DNA of 64,000 bases from Hyaloscypha bicolor E. Its lineage: Eukaryota > Ascomycota > Leotiomycetes > Helotiales > Hyaloscyphaceae. The DNA is taken from the NCBI RefSeq assembly GCF_002865645.1, contig NW_020194515.1, positions 372,001 through 436,000 on the forward strand, in the 5' to 3' direction. The notes beneath the pieces are model-generated. The model saw only the letters and a list, made by a program, of their open reading frames with translations. It had not been told where the DNA came from and did no database searches. The translations under genes and the position numbers were made by a program. Shown here in pieces: positions 13,301 through 23,891 of this stretch (the stretch's first letter is position 1; every line of letters begins with the position of its first letter).

Positions 13301-15447
13301 ATGGCTGGCCCCGGTGGTGGACCTCCCCGTCGGAGGTATGTTATGTCTGGATCCTCACCTGGAGAAATACTAACAGCCTCGAAGCCATACCAAATCTCGT
13401 AAGGGTTGTGAAACTTGCAAGCGTAGACACATACGTTGTGACGAGAATTTCCCCCAATGGTAGGCTTCTTCTTCCTCCGTCCTGATCTACATTACATGAG
13501 CAATCTGACCTCGAAGGTAGCCGAAATTGCACGAAGCACAACTGTCGTTGTCCATACATGGATATGCCAGCCCAAGAAGAAAGAGCTGTCACTCCTGAAA
13601 AGGCAGACTTGCTTTGGACCCCAGAGATTGAGGCAGAAATTGAACGTTGGCAACAGACTGGGAGTTTTCCATTCCCAGATCTTTACATATACCCAGCGCC
13701 ATCTCCTCAATACTTGTCTTTTGAGGACCTCCGTCTCATTCACCATGTGGCCTCCGTCTCCAGTGAACTTGGTATCCATGATGCTAGTAATTTCACCATC
13801 TGGACTCGCCAGATACCACTGTAAGTGGCCAGTTGAGAGGATTACTTTGGAGCTGCAGTCCGCTTACCAACATCTAGGTTCCTGAAGATCGGGATTGATT
13901 ACGATTTTGTCATGCATGCGTTGCTCGCCCTGTCTGCAACTCACTTGGCGTGGTTGACGGATTGCCCCCTTACTGCCAACATGGCCTACGAGCATCGCGG
14001 CATTGCTCTCAAGGGCCTCCACGAAGCCATCGGAGCCTTCTCGCGACAGAACTCAGATGCTGTGCTTGCGGCTTCTCTCCTCTTGTCCTGGCAGGCAACT
14101 GACTGGTCAGTGCAGCCTGACATAGTATGTAGTAACACTCCACTGACAGGTATCTAGGCGTGGTTGGACACAGTTGATGCACGGGACCTCCTCGGTATGT
14201 TGTCCAACGGCAAGGATTGGATTGTTGTAGCTAACCGTCAAACAGGTCATTGATGCCATGCAGCCGTGGAAGAACGAGTCGCAATTCGGAGATTTTATCG
14301 CGGAACAGAGCACGTTCCCGACTGCACCTCCATCGCCGGCCCCTGGCGGAAAGAAGCTCAGCAATCCACGCAAGCAAGACTTGGAAGCCCTGCAGCGGGC
14401 TTATGCACAGCTACAGAAAGTCGAGGTCCATTTGAAGGAGAACAATGAAGACGTGAAGGCTATTCAGCAGCTCATGACTTTCGTTCGTGGCGTTCGCAAG
14501 GTGTCTCCCAGTCACACTGCAGCTCAGCGATTTGAGATGCTCAATCCACTCCGGGCTTGGCTCTTCTGGCTTCCGGTCATGTTCTTGCAACAAACACGGG
14601 GATCTCCCTCTGCACTGATCATTCTGGCACATTACTACACGGTAGCATTGGTAGTCGAGCCATTGTTCCCTGAAGTTGGCGCGGCTTACTTTGGGAGCCT
14701 CTCGTTGGGCCCAATCGAGGAGATAGCTCGCAGGCTCTTCTCTATCAATGTCTCTCAGACATATGATGCAGATATGCAGACTCCCCTCAACCTCATGGAG
14801 TATCCGATTGATATGGTATCGAAGTTCAGGGGCCGCATGGGTTGGATTCAGCCTGAGCGAACTGCCTCCTTCCCAACTTTCGGTGGCAGCAGCTACACGA
14901 TGGAAGAGAGTTATCCAACGACGTTGTCATTCTCTCCATATGGCAACCCTGCATTCACATACAGTCAAGAGCATGTCATGAGTCTGGCGCCCGATTCAAT
15001 GTCTGCGACAGCCATCAGCCCTCTGACCCTGGACCCCTATACCAACAACTACCTCGGGATCCCGTCGCCCAGCGGTTTTGGAGGCTACCATAGCCCAGCA
15101 TCATCAAACTTCGGGGAGGGATCCATTGTTTACAGTGATCATGGAGAGGATTTTGCTCTTTATGAACAGTATGAACAGGGCCCTGGCTCGAACTTCGGCG
15201 GGTTTGTGCTTCCGACCGTGTGGATATAATACGGACGAAACGATTTAACATCTCGCCCAGGACCACCCCCGTTTTTAAGTTTGAGCCACAATCGCTTGAA
15301 GATGAGCACATCAAATTCGAGCCTCGAACTCCTGAGCAGCAGATGCTACAAATGCAAGCACCGCATGTACCCAGCTATCCTCCGCATCTTCGCGCTCCCT
15401 CTCCGGCCTACTCATCCTCGGGAAAGGGAAAAGGCCGGCAGATTTAA
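13301..15447 (+). CDS. Zn(II)2Cys6 transcription factor, OefC-like
   Basis: Seven exons give about 605 aa: 13301–13335, 13385–13459, 13521–13820, 13878–14105, 14158–14194, 14246–15201 and 15261–15447, with introns of 49–61 bp. The splices rebuild a complete zinc cluster near residues 12–50 (SHTKSRKGCETCKRRHIRCD, then C..C....C in NFPQCRNCTKHNCRCPYMD) with all six cysteines. The middle region (ALLALSATHLAWL, LLLSWQATDW, PLFPEVGAAYFGSLSLGPIE) resembles the fungal-specific regulatory domain found in this group. The C-terminus is rich in S, P, Y and Q and looks like an activation region. The pattern reminds me of Aspergillus OefC, whose overexpression gives fluffy growth, but that link is from memory. 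A very long upstream region suggests complex control. Exons 2, 5 and 7 depend on frame logic. Confidence 0.85.
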
Positions 15448-16377
15448 TATCTCAAAAACTTTTCGACAACACCGCTTTATGATTTACGACTTAATTTAAT
15501 CGCGCATGGGATGAGTTTTACGGATCTCTTTCCCGGTAATACTGTTTCTACTATTTGGCGGCGCTTCTTACAATGCCTCACGGCATCACGAACTTTACGA
15601 ATTTTTTATGATATTCCTGTACGAATATATCATATCCACGGTCCTTACGATAGATACCCACACTCCTTATGATACCCACGTTCCTTACGGCCACAGTCCT
15701 TACGATACCCCAGCGCATATTGCATGGAAACGGAGTTTAAGAGCTCATGCCGCTGAGGCTTGACTTGAATTTTTTGCGGGAAAATGATTAGCGGCGTTAG
15801 ACTTAGCGGCTATCATGTAATGGGAATTTGAAAGCATCAGGGAATTAAAGTAATGATGGATAGAAGAATTAAGTGTTTACGTTGAAAGTCTGTGCCCTCA
15901 TTACTTGACTTAGCGTGAAGGTCAGAACGAACGGCACTTTCTAGATAGGGTCAGAAAACTATGAACTGCTCAGTCCCCGTAGCTACAGATCCGACCTGTA
16001 GTCTTCCAGATCTTCACTTTCCATTAACCTGGGCCAAGGGGACAGACAAGGCGACACTCAGTCTCAACGTTCCAAATCAGGTTAAACACTGCCAATGCTT
16101 CCGCTAGAAATACTCGCATTGTCGCACTCTTATACTTGACTCCTGTAGAGTGTTTGGGAGACGTTAGAATATTTAAGTTCTGTTTCTCTAATTGTAGAAA
16201 TAAAATGATCAACTTCTTAAGCCTTACGCTTTTTCCTTTCACCTTTACACCAATTTCGATGTTACCCCCGTCTTGTCACGTGTAGCCGACATTGGCGATA
16301 TCGCGGCATTTGGAATAATTTGGAGCTCTCCAAGCTTTAAATCTCGCAACCATAACACGAAGCTCGCAACAGCCAAA
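15448..16377. other. Intergenic region, partly AT-rich
   Basis: This is the regulator's 3' side and the uch2 promoter. It holds the imperfect tandem repeat at 15641–15714 and AT-rich patches (15480–15640, 15830–15880, 16140–16210). No gene was seen. Confidence 0.5.
15641..15714. repeat. Imperfect tandem repeat, about 18–21 bp unit
   Basis: Four degenerate copies share the core TCCTTACGATACCCAC: GTCCTTACGATAG, ACTCCTTATGATA, GTTCCTTACGGCC and GTCCTTACGATAC. The repeat sits about 200 bp after the regulator's stop codon. Confidence 0.6.
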
Positions 16378-17443
16378 ATGAGTGGAGGCTGGAACACCAG
16401 TTGGTTTCCTTCCTTTCTCAACTTTCTTAATGCTTGACTAACGTCATCATAGTCGAGTCGGATGCGGTCGGTTGCCTCTGGATCGCCTCGCCCCCAGAAT
16501 GCCCACTGACATCTTCTAGGGTGTCTTCACCTTCCTGCTCGATAACCTAGGCGTCAAAGATGTGCAATTCGAAGAGTTGATTGCCCTTGATGCCGAATAC
16601 CTCCGCCAACTAAGTCCCGTCTACGGCGTCATATTCCTCTTCAAATACCCTACCAGCGAGAAGCCCAACTCAGACGGCACACCGAAAGACGGCCAATACG
16701 ACTACGCCGCCGCGGATAACCTTTTCTTCGCCGCGCAAACAATACAGAATGCCTGCGGTACTCAGGCTCTTCTATCGGTGCTACTGAACAAGGACGGCGA
16801 GATCGATGTCGGGACCCAATTGCGAGATTTCAAGGAATTTACTGCAGGATTCCCGGCTGAGTTTCGTGGCGAAGCGCTCAGTAATAGCGAGTTGATTAGG
16901 GATGTGCATAACAGCTTTGCAAAGAGCAGCCCGTTTGTTGACGAGACGCAACGGACGGCTACTGACGACGACGATGTGTATCACTTCATTGCCTATACCC
17001 CGATCAACGGCATTCTTTACGAATTAGATGGACTGCAACCGGCGCCGATTGCACATGGTGCGAGTACGTCTGAGGAATTTCCCGAGAAGGTTATTCCGGT
17101 TCTGCAAAGGAGGATAGAGAGATACCCTGCAAATGAGATCCGATTTAATTTGTTGGCGATGGTGAGAGATCTGAGAGTCGGGGCGAGAGAGATTGGTGAC
17201 CATGAGATGCTGTTTAGGGAGGAACAGAAGAGAGACGGGTGGCAATTTGAGAATGCCTTGAGGAGGCATAACTTCGTGGGATTTGCCGGCGAGGTGTTGA
17301 AGGGTGTTATTGCGGAGAAGCTGGAAGAGGGGCCGGAGGCTTATAAGGCGTGGATCGAGGAAGCTAAGAAGAAAACTAGATCGCGGGCTGAGGAGCACAA
17401 GAAGAAGCAAGGAGGAGACGGGGACGTGGAAATGGCGACTTGA
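16378..17443 (+). CDS. uch2: Ubiquitin C-terminal hydrolase, UCH37/UCHL5 type
   Basis: Three exons (16378–16399, 16453–16466, 16520–17443) give 319 aa. The first two are only 22 and 14 nt, but they restore the conserved start MSGGWNTIESDAGVFT. The catalytic set is visible: oxyanion Gln85 and Cys91 (AAQTIQNACGTQALLSVL), His167 (VYHFIAY) and Asp182 (LYELDG). After the UCH fold comes the helical UCH37-like tail (WQFENALRRHNFVGFAGEVL) that binds Rpn13/Adrm1 on the proteasome lid, and a lysine-rich end. The enzyme trims ubiquitin chains at the 26S proteasome and in some organisms also associates with INO80. Both introns carry GACTAAC/ACTGAC branch sites. Identity is firm and all catalytic residues are present. 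Confidence 0.93.
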
Positions 17444-18638
17444 TTTCACAGGACGGCTACATCCTTACGGGACGAGGCTGATGTTCCTTGCGCTTTGGGA
17501 CAATGTCATATCATGGAGTTGTTTTCTAGATCTGCATTTTGGAGGCGTCGAATGAATTTCATGACGGATGATACAGCACGAGTTCATTAGAGACTTTCAG
17601 ATACCAAAGAGCGCAATTCACAAGGATATGTTTCACGAACCAACGGTAATGGTCCGAGCTGCTCTCATACTGGAACAAGATCTGCACTTCCGAATTACTC
17701 GCGAATAATGCATAAGTTTCAATAGTGTTCGGTTCTTGACAGCTATTGGAACTTATCCTTTTCTTAACAGCTATCTTAATGACCTAAGACCAAGGTCATT
17801 CAAATCTCCCCAACTTCTTGTTTGTTATTAGTTAAACCAATGTAAACAACTAGAAGTGACTCTCTGCTGGCATAACTCTATATCTGGAGATGATTCCAAT
17901 CACTGTGAGACGTGTAGTGAGTGAGGAAAGGGGGCTTTCACCGCCTGGTCATTTAATTAAACTCCAAGACAATATCGAAGATTGACAATCAATGATCGTC
18001 AAGACTTCACCAAATATATGGTTCAAGTCTCGCTTTGAAAGGCACCCCGAAGCGCAGATGCGGCGTGCAATGCTCCTCAAATAAAGGCATGAAACAGGCA
18101 TTGATACACCTCCAGGGCGCCTTTTGAAACCAGACAGCAAATCCTCCTGGCCACGCAAAACAAACGCGGTCCAGGCACACAAGCGGTCAAGAACGTTGCT
18201 GAATATTTCTCCCCGTGACTCTCGAAGATGAGGTGGTGAGAATCGACTGACAATTGCGCACATTCGCCTCTCCCTCTTCTCGTTCCGTAACGCTACGTAA
18301 GAGGAGGTCACTCTCTGTGGGGGCGGAGAGTCGGCGACGAATGCCAGTGTTGTTTCTGACGCCACACAGCTCCTTGGCAGGCATCAGACCAAGGCCCTTG
18401 TCCGAGCGAGCGAGCGGAGCCAGGCGAGACTGCAACTGCTCTGCAGCGGATCACTTGCCGACCTCCAGACCTCATCTTTCAATCACGATACCCGTTCCCA
18501 CGACCGTCAACTCCAAGTGGATTGGCACTGCCTCGCTGGCCGAGAACGCCGGCACGGACGCTGCTCTAGGAGGTCATCTTGTATCCTCGGAGCGGCATAC
18601 GACGACGGAGAAGGGTGCGATAAGGACGACAGGACGGC
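17444..18638. other. Intergenic region between uch2 and the SPRY adaptor gene
   Basis: About 1.2 kb. The part before 17900 is AT-rich. The part after 18250 is GC-rich and runs into the leader of the next gene. Overlapping short frames on both strands show no known domain. Confidence 0.45.
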
Positions 18639-20330
18639 ATGATGGACGAACATCTGCGGGGGACGCACACGACCCTCATGACTTCTCTCCTCTCACCCAC
18701 ACCAACGCCTCTATCCCAAGATGCGCCAGAGAACCTGCAAATACTACTCTCGAGCCCAGAGTCGACCAACGCACCGTTGTGGCAGCCTCCAAGCGGCGAC
18801 ATCCACGTGCAGCGCAATGATTCAACCATCAACGGCGTCGTGATCGGCCTGCTCAGCTCTTTTGGAAGTGCCATTCTAATAGCCCTTATATTCCTGATCG
18901 TCTACTTCTTCAAGTATACGAGCAGTGGCCGCATATTGCTGGACCGGCTGGGGAGACCGGGTGAATATGACGACGAGCAGGCATATATGAGGGAGGAGGC
19001 GGAGGCTCTGGAAGAGATGGATGATTTGCAGCGGACAGAATATCTGAGAGCCAAAGGTACATTTACACTTCATCATATCCTGGTTCCCTCGGAGTGAAGC
19101 GTATACTAATTTGACGTCTGCCTACAGCGTTCATCCAGGCCAATCCTCCAGACTCATTACCGACGGATATCTCACTGTCACAGTACTTAGCAATTCAAGA
19201 AAAGGGTGTCTCAGCGTGGGAATTCGAGCCGGAGCTGGAGATTGCGAATTGCTTTGTGGAGGGGAGGACTGAAATCGAGTTCTTTGACTCGGAATGCTCA
19301 ACTTTGACGAATCTGCCCGTACCAAAGCAAAACGAGGTTTATTATTGGGAGTCGAAGATTTATGACAAGCCTGAATCAACATTACTCAGTATAGGGGTGG
19401 CTACGAAGCCGTATCCCTTATTCAGATTACCTGGTACGTGGGCATACTTTTAATGTTTAGAATTTGATACTGATTATGTACCTAGGTTGGCATAAATATT
19501 CAGTTGCGTACATATCTACCGGACATCGAAGATATAATCAGCCATTTAACGGGCCAGCATATGGACCACAAATTGTGCAGGGAGATGTCATCGGCGTCGG
19601 ATATCGACCTCGAACAGGCACGATATTCTTCACACGAAATGGCAAGAAATTGGAAGATGTGGCGCACGGGCTGAAATCACAAAATCTCTTTCCAGCAGTG
19701 GGTGCAAATGGGCCCTGCACTGTGCATGTCAACTTTGGACAATCTGGATTCGTCTTTATCGAAGCAAATGTCAAGAAATGGGGCTTAGCTCCCATGACTG
19801 GAAGTTTGGCTCCTCCGCCACCATATGGGAGCGAGCAAGGAAGTATACTGCTTGAGGCCGGACGAGAAGGAGCTCAAAGCAGTCACGGGCATTACCCAGA
19901 TCCACGGCATGGCCGAACGAGAAGTGGGAACTTCAGATACGGTCCACCAACGAGTCCCGGACCCGTCCGTTCACCAACCGACATCTCTCTGGCACATCTC
20001 ACCCACATTCCGTCAAATGATGAGCCTGGGGAATCAAGTCAATCGGTGGTGCAGCCGCAACAAGCAACGACAACCACCACGAATGTTGGGCTAGGAGTGC
20101 AGGAAGCACAGCCACCCCCAGAGTACACAAGCCCTCTCCCCTCAAATTCCAATAGTCCACGAGGAAGCAGCGACAGTGAGCGAACGCCCATGCTACGAAG
20201 GAAAAGCACTCCGCCACCAATACCAAGCTATAATGACGCAGTGGCAGAGGATCGGGCCCGGGAACGGAGCGGTAGCCAGAGAGAAAGGAATGACAGTCAT
20301 AGATCACGAGAGCAAGGGGGACGATCATGA
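18639..20330 (+). CDS. ssh4: SPRY-domain Rsp5 adaptor, Ssh4/Ear1 type
   Basis: Three exons (18639–19056, 19128–19433, 19486–20330), with introns of 71 and 52 bp, give about 522 aa. One membrane span lies at residues 66–91 (VVIGLLSSFGSAILIALIFLI), followed by an acidic linker and a SPRY domain of about 160 residues (VYYWESKIYD, LLSIGVATKPYPLFRLPG, GDVIGVGYRPRTGTIFFTRNG). The low-complexity C-terminus contains PY motifs (PPPY in APPPPYGS; PPEY in PPPEYTS). This is the layout of yeast Ssh4/Ear1, endosome/vacuole membrane adaptors that recruit the Rsp5 ubiquitin ligase through PY motifs to send cargo to the multivesicular body. The start could instead be one of two later in-frame ATGs (18642 or the MTSLL methionine); the membrane span is unaffected. 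Confidence 0.88.
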
Positions 20331-21110
20331 CAGAACAGAGATGATACCAGAGCGTCAAGCTGAGTTGCAGCGCACGCTCGCTTGAGATAAGATACGGATG
20401 GCATGGCTTGCTTGGCTTGAACGGTGTTGGGGTTGGCTTGGGTTGGGGGATATCTTGCTTGCGAGCTATTAGCGTGGGCGGGTGCTTTACTTTATCTGTT
20501 GGTTGTCCATTAGTCCAGCAGCGAAGAATCGGATCGGCGCAAGGAGTTTTGCTATCGGGATTGCATACATGCATGATGGGTTTGAGGTCCGATCTTTGGC
20601 TTTTGACTTTGCTGAACTGGCTGGGCTGGAGGGGGTGAATAAGAAAGCACCATAGGAGCGAACGTGTTAGTGAGTCATAAGGAGGGAAGTGATGAGTGAG
20701 GATGCAGTATAAATAGCAGGGAATACACAGACGAGAACGAGAGACAAGACAATGATATCATGTTCCTTTGTAGATGCTATTGCATCTGGTCTGCCTGGCA
20801 AATTAATGGACAAGATTGAAAATAGAGAATACATGGCGAGGCCTTGGAGATCGTTTTCTCTTACGTTGAGTTTCTTACCCATTCATAGAGCTCCTACAAA
20901 CTTACGCTTCTGATGTTTGGAAGTTTTAGGTAAAATATGATCATTCGCTGCGCTATGTAAAGCTACTTTACAATGCTGGTATCACTTGCCCGTGATGCGG
21001 CGACGACGACACTAATGCAAGTACAACAGGGTATTCAACATTATCTTCCATAATCCCAGAAAAATGTCCTTCTCAACGAACGACGACCGTCCTTTCCATC
21101 AGTACCTGCC
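20331..21110. other. Convergent 3' intergenic region
   Basis: This 780-bp stretch separates two converging genes. It contains TTGGCTTGGGTTGG-type short direct repeats near 20405–20450 and is otherwise featureless. Confidence 0.4.
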
Positions 21111-22853
21111 TCACACAGCCTTACAACCGTTACCACAGTAATTGCAATGTCTCCAATATGGGAGGCGTGGATCACCGCCTGTCGGTCCCCTTCGAGTATG
21201 GAACGAACGAAACGGGCCCCATTCTCCACCCAATCTCGTCTCTACGCACAAGAGACTTCTGCTCCAAACCGCATGCTTCTTCCAGGGCGGTAGCGTTTTC
21301 CGCAATTTCCTAATAGCCTGGAATTCCTTCTCTGTATATGGCCGTTGTCCTTTCATGCGAGTGATGCCCCGTTTTTCTAGGCGTGGCGTGGCTGGGGATG
21401 ACGGGGATCCCCAGGTATAATGATGGTTTGAGGCCAGCGCCTTGTGTTTCCGACACAGTAGTCTTCTTTCAGTTTCTGCCTGCGCGAGGACGTTAGCTTC
21501 CATCTCTTCCAGATCTTCCATGAAAAGTTCGAGGACACGGTCGGGTACCTCTTCCTCTTCAGTGAATTCTGATGATGCAGCATGAGTGGCAGGCTCCGCG
21601 GCTGGAGCCTGTTCAGGTAAGAGTTCGGTTCTCACACCAGTCATGGAGGATCCGATAAAGTTATTCGTATGAACTGACGCGCATCCTAAGCCTGGTATCT
21701 GATTGAGAGCAGTGGGTAGAGGATGGTTTGTGGGGAATCCCTTGGTCAGCGAGGCAGCATGGACCTCTGGGCCGCTGACTGGGAGAGGGATGTCAGACAA
21801 GCCCATGTCTTCAGGTTCCCGCAGAACTGTTTCCATTGACTGGGGAGCGTCCTCTTCGAGAGCTGTAGCCTTCACGGATAAGGGTTCGCCTGGCAAATCA
21901 GTCACGCGGGGTTCTGTGAAGTCATCCATATGGACTGCGACACAACCCAAGCCAGGTGTCTGACTAGTGAAAGCTGATTGAGTACGATTGTTGAGAGACG
22001 CTTCTGCTTGCATGGCATTCTGGATCATTGGCGCCCAAAGCTGCTTGTCATCCCTGACCCGTCCTTGGGTACCTGACAAGTCTCTGTCTTCAGGCTCTGG
22101 CTGAAGTGCGTCCATCTCGGATGTATCTATTATCAAGGAGAACGGAGAGGCATTTGACACGTCTCCATCTTCATCATCTTGTATTGATACATCTTTTGTG
22201 TGGCCGGTGCTATTGTTGTCTAAGTGACCCTCACCCGAGAACAAAGGCCCGTCGCCATTGGCAGGTATCAAGTGAATGATGTTCGACAAGTCTCCTCCTT
22301 CGCATTCTTCCATCCAATCGCGTGTTTCTCTGATGTTGCCTTTGGGGGTATCGGTCTCGATGGAAGGGAGAGGTAGGTCCACGTGAGAGAGTCTTGGGGT
22401 CGGAGGCGGAACCAGTTCAGATGGGATTGGGTCCGGGTAGAGGAAAGCCTCCATAGCCTCGTCGTCTCCCTCCCCATGTATATCTTCTGGCAAGTCCATT
22501 CTTTCCGTCGTATCACGGATGAAGTTGAGGTGCTCAACATGGGTTTGTTCCACCTGTGACAGTTTACTCGCACTGTCCGCCGAGATATCTGGTCTTCCCG
22601 TTTGGGTGCCTTCTGCATCACGCATATAGGCATCGATGTCAGGATCAGTCAGTGCCGTGTCTGTATCCGATGACGAGGCGGAGTCGGAATCGATATTTTC
22701 GTCGCTTTCTTCCCCAAACATCTCCAGAAAAACTGGTTGGGGAATTATTTTGTTCCTTCCCGTCTTCACGGCGTGGAACCGCAGTTCGTTGCGAGCATGG
22801 GCCAGATACCGTGCAGCCCGTCTGCGGTTCGCAGGTGAAGCTGTTCGGTCCAT
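21111..22853 (-). CDS. Unrecognised acidic protein with internal duplication
   Basis: A single open frame of 580 aa from the ATG at 22853; upstream codons to 22955 are open but look like leader. I do not recognise the family. The N-terminus is short and basic (NRRRAARYLAHARNELRFHA). A long acidic Ser/Asp/Glu-rich middle holds an internal duplication: PEPEDRDLSG with PGLGCVAVHMDDF (residues 253–312) is followed about 90 residues later by REPEDMGLSD with PGLGCASVHTNNF (346–399). A Glu-rich helix follows (FTEEEEVPDRVLELFMEDLEEMEANVL). The basic C-terminus has RPYTEKEFQAIRKLRKTLPP, which could begin a Myb/SANT-like helix bundle. The last 50 residues are rich in R, G, H and C and may be a wrong frame beyond an unseen intron. 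Probably a nuclear, lineage-restricted protein; this is inference. Confidence 0.6.
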   Translation of the reverse strand: MDRTASPANRRRAARYLAHARNELRFHAVKTGRNKIIPQPVFLEMFGEESDENIDSDSASSSDTDTALTDPDIDAYMRDAEGTQTGRPDISADSASKLSQVEQTHVEHLNFIRDTTERMDLPEDIHGEGDDEAMEAFLYPDPIPSELVPPPTPRLSHVDLPLPSIETDTPKGNIRETRDWMEECEGGDLSNIIHLIPANGDGPLFSGEGHLDNNSTGHTKDVSIQDDEDGDVSNASPFSLIIDTSEMDALQPEPEDRDLSGTQGRVRDDKQLWAPMIQNAMQAEASLNNRTQSAFTSQTPGLGCVAVHMDDFTEPRVTDLPGEPLSVKATALEEDAPQSMETVLREPEDMGLSDIPLPVSGPEVHAASLTKGFPTNHPLPTALNQIPGLGCASVHTNNFIGSSMTGVRTELLPEQAPAAEPATHAASSEFTEEEEVPDRVLELFMEDLEEMEANVLAQAETERRLLCRKHKALASNHHYTWGSPSSPATPRLEKRGITRMKGQRPYTEKEFQAIRKLRKTLPPWKKHAVWSRSLLCVETRLGGEWGPFRSFHTRRGPTGGDPRLPYWRHCNYCGNGCKAV

Positions 22854-23891
22854 GATTATTGCCGTGGAATGAATGAAACGATTCTCATAGGGCTTGAACT
22901 TGTTACTTGTTGCTGATCGCTGTTTGCGAGAACAAATGTTGTATGTGGATAGCAATGGTCACAAGGGGTTGAACGAATGCTATGGAGCGAACGAGTGTTA
23001 TAAAAGGTGATAGGTGTAACTTAGAATAATTTGCGGTTGTCAGGAGCCAGTTTTCTGAGGAGCAAGTGATGTCAACGTTGTCCCGGTGGGCTCTTCCTCC
23101 ATTAACCCCGTTTCTTGGTAGCGATTTCCTAGATCCTTAAAGCTTTGCCGAAAGAAGGAAACTTGCGATCGAATAGGCATGAATACGGTGCATACCTCTT
23201 AGTTCCCGAATTTGGAGGTCACGGGAGGTTATCTCTCTGTAATGATCGAGGGGGGATGTTTCTCATTCAGCAGTGCAATCAAGCTTTCGCCTCTAAGTCC
23301 AATGGTTGTATGCTCTTATTATTCCAATAATCGTGCGAAGTTACTCACTCAGAACCCTTCATCCATCCCTCATCCAGGACACAATGAACGGTGTCTTCTT
23401 GATACTGTGACCATTTGTGGGAGGCTACTCTACGCTAATTGACGCGTTTCACCAACTTGGAGAAAGCATCGTCATGATGTCTGTAGTAGCAGAGGCCGGC
23501 ACCTTTTACTCCTAAGAATCATATATGCTGTTGAGCGCATTGCAGGATGAGTTGCTGACAGGAACTTTCGAGGATATTGAAAGCGGTGCATCCAGTAAGA
23601 TCCACTCATGACAGCGCCGCGGGCCGTATCTTGACACTTCAGGATCCTTTTTCCACTAGCGTGAAGACCATCGAGCCTGGAGTGGACAAAGGAGGCCTAG
23701 GGTGAAGTTCAATGGACTTAATAAACTACATCAAGGAGAGCATACCAACGCCTGGTTCCCAGTCACAACGCATAGCCACCCACCTCACGCCGAGAAATCA
23801 TCAACTCTGCCGCCTCCCTAACACGCAAAACTCCAGCCCCCCAATCTCATGCAAATTCAGTCTTCCAAAGTACTCTTGGGAAACTCCAGCC
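22854..23891. other. Intergenic region
   Basis: About 1 kb between two minus-strand genes. It forms the promoter of the preceding unrecognised gene and the 3' side of the phosphodiesterase gene. Short frames only, no known feature. Confidence 0.4.
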
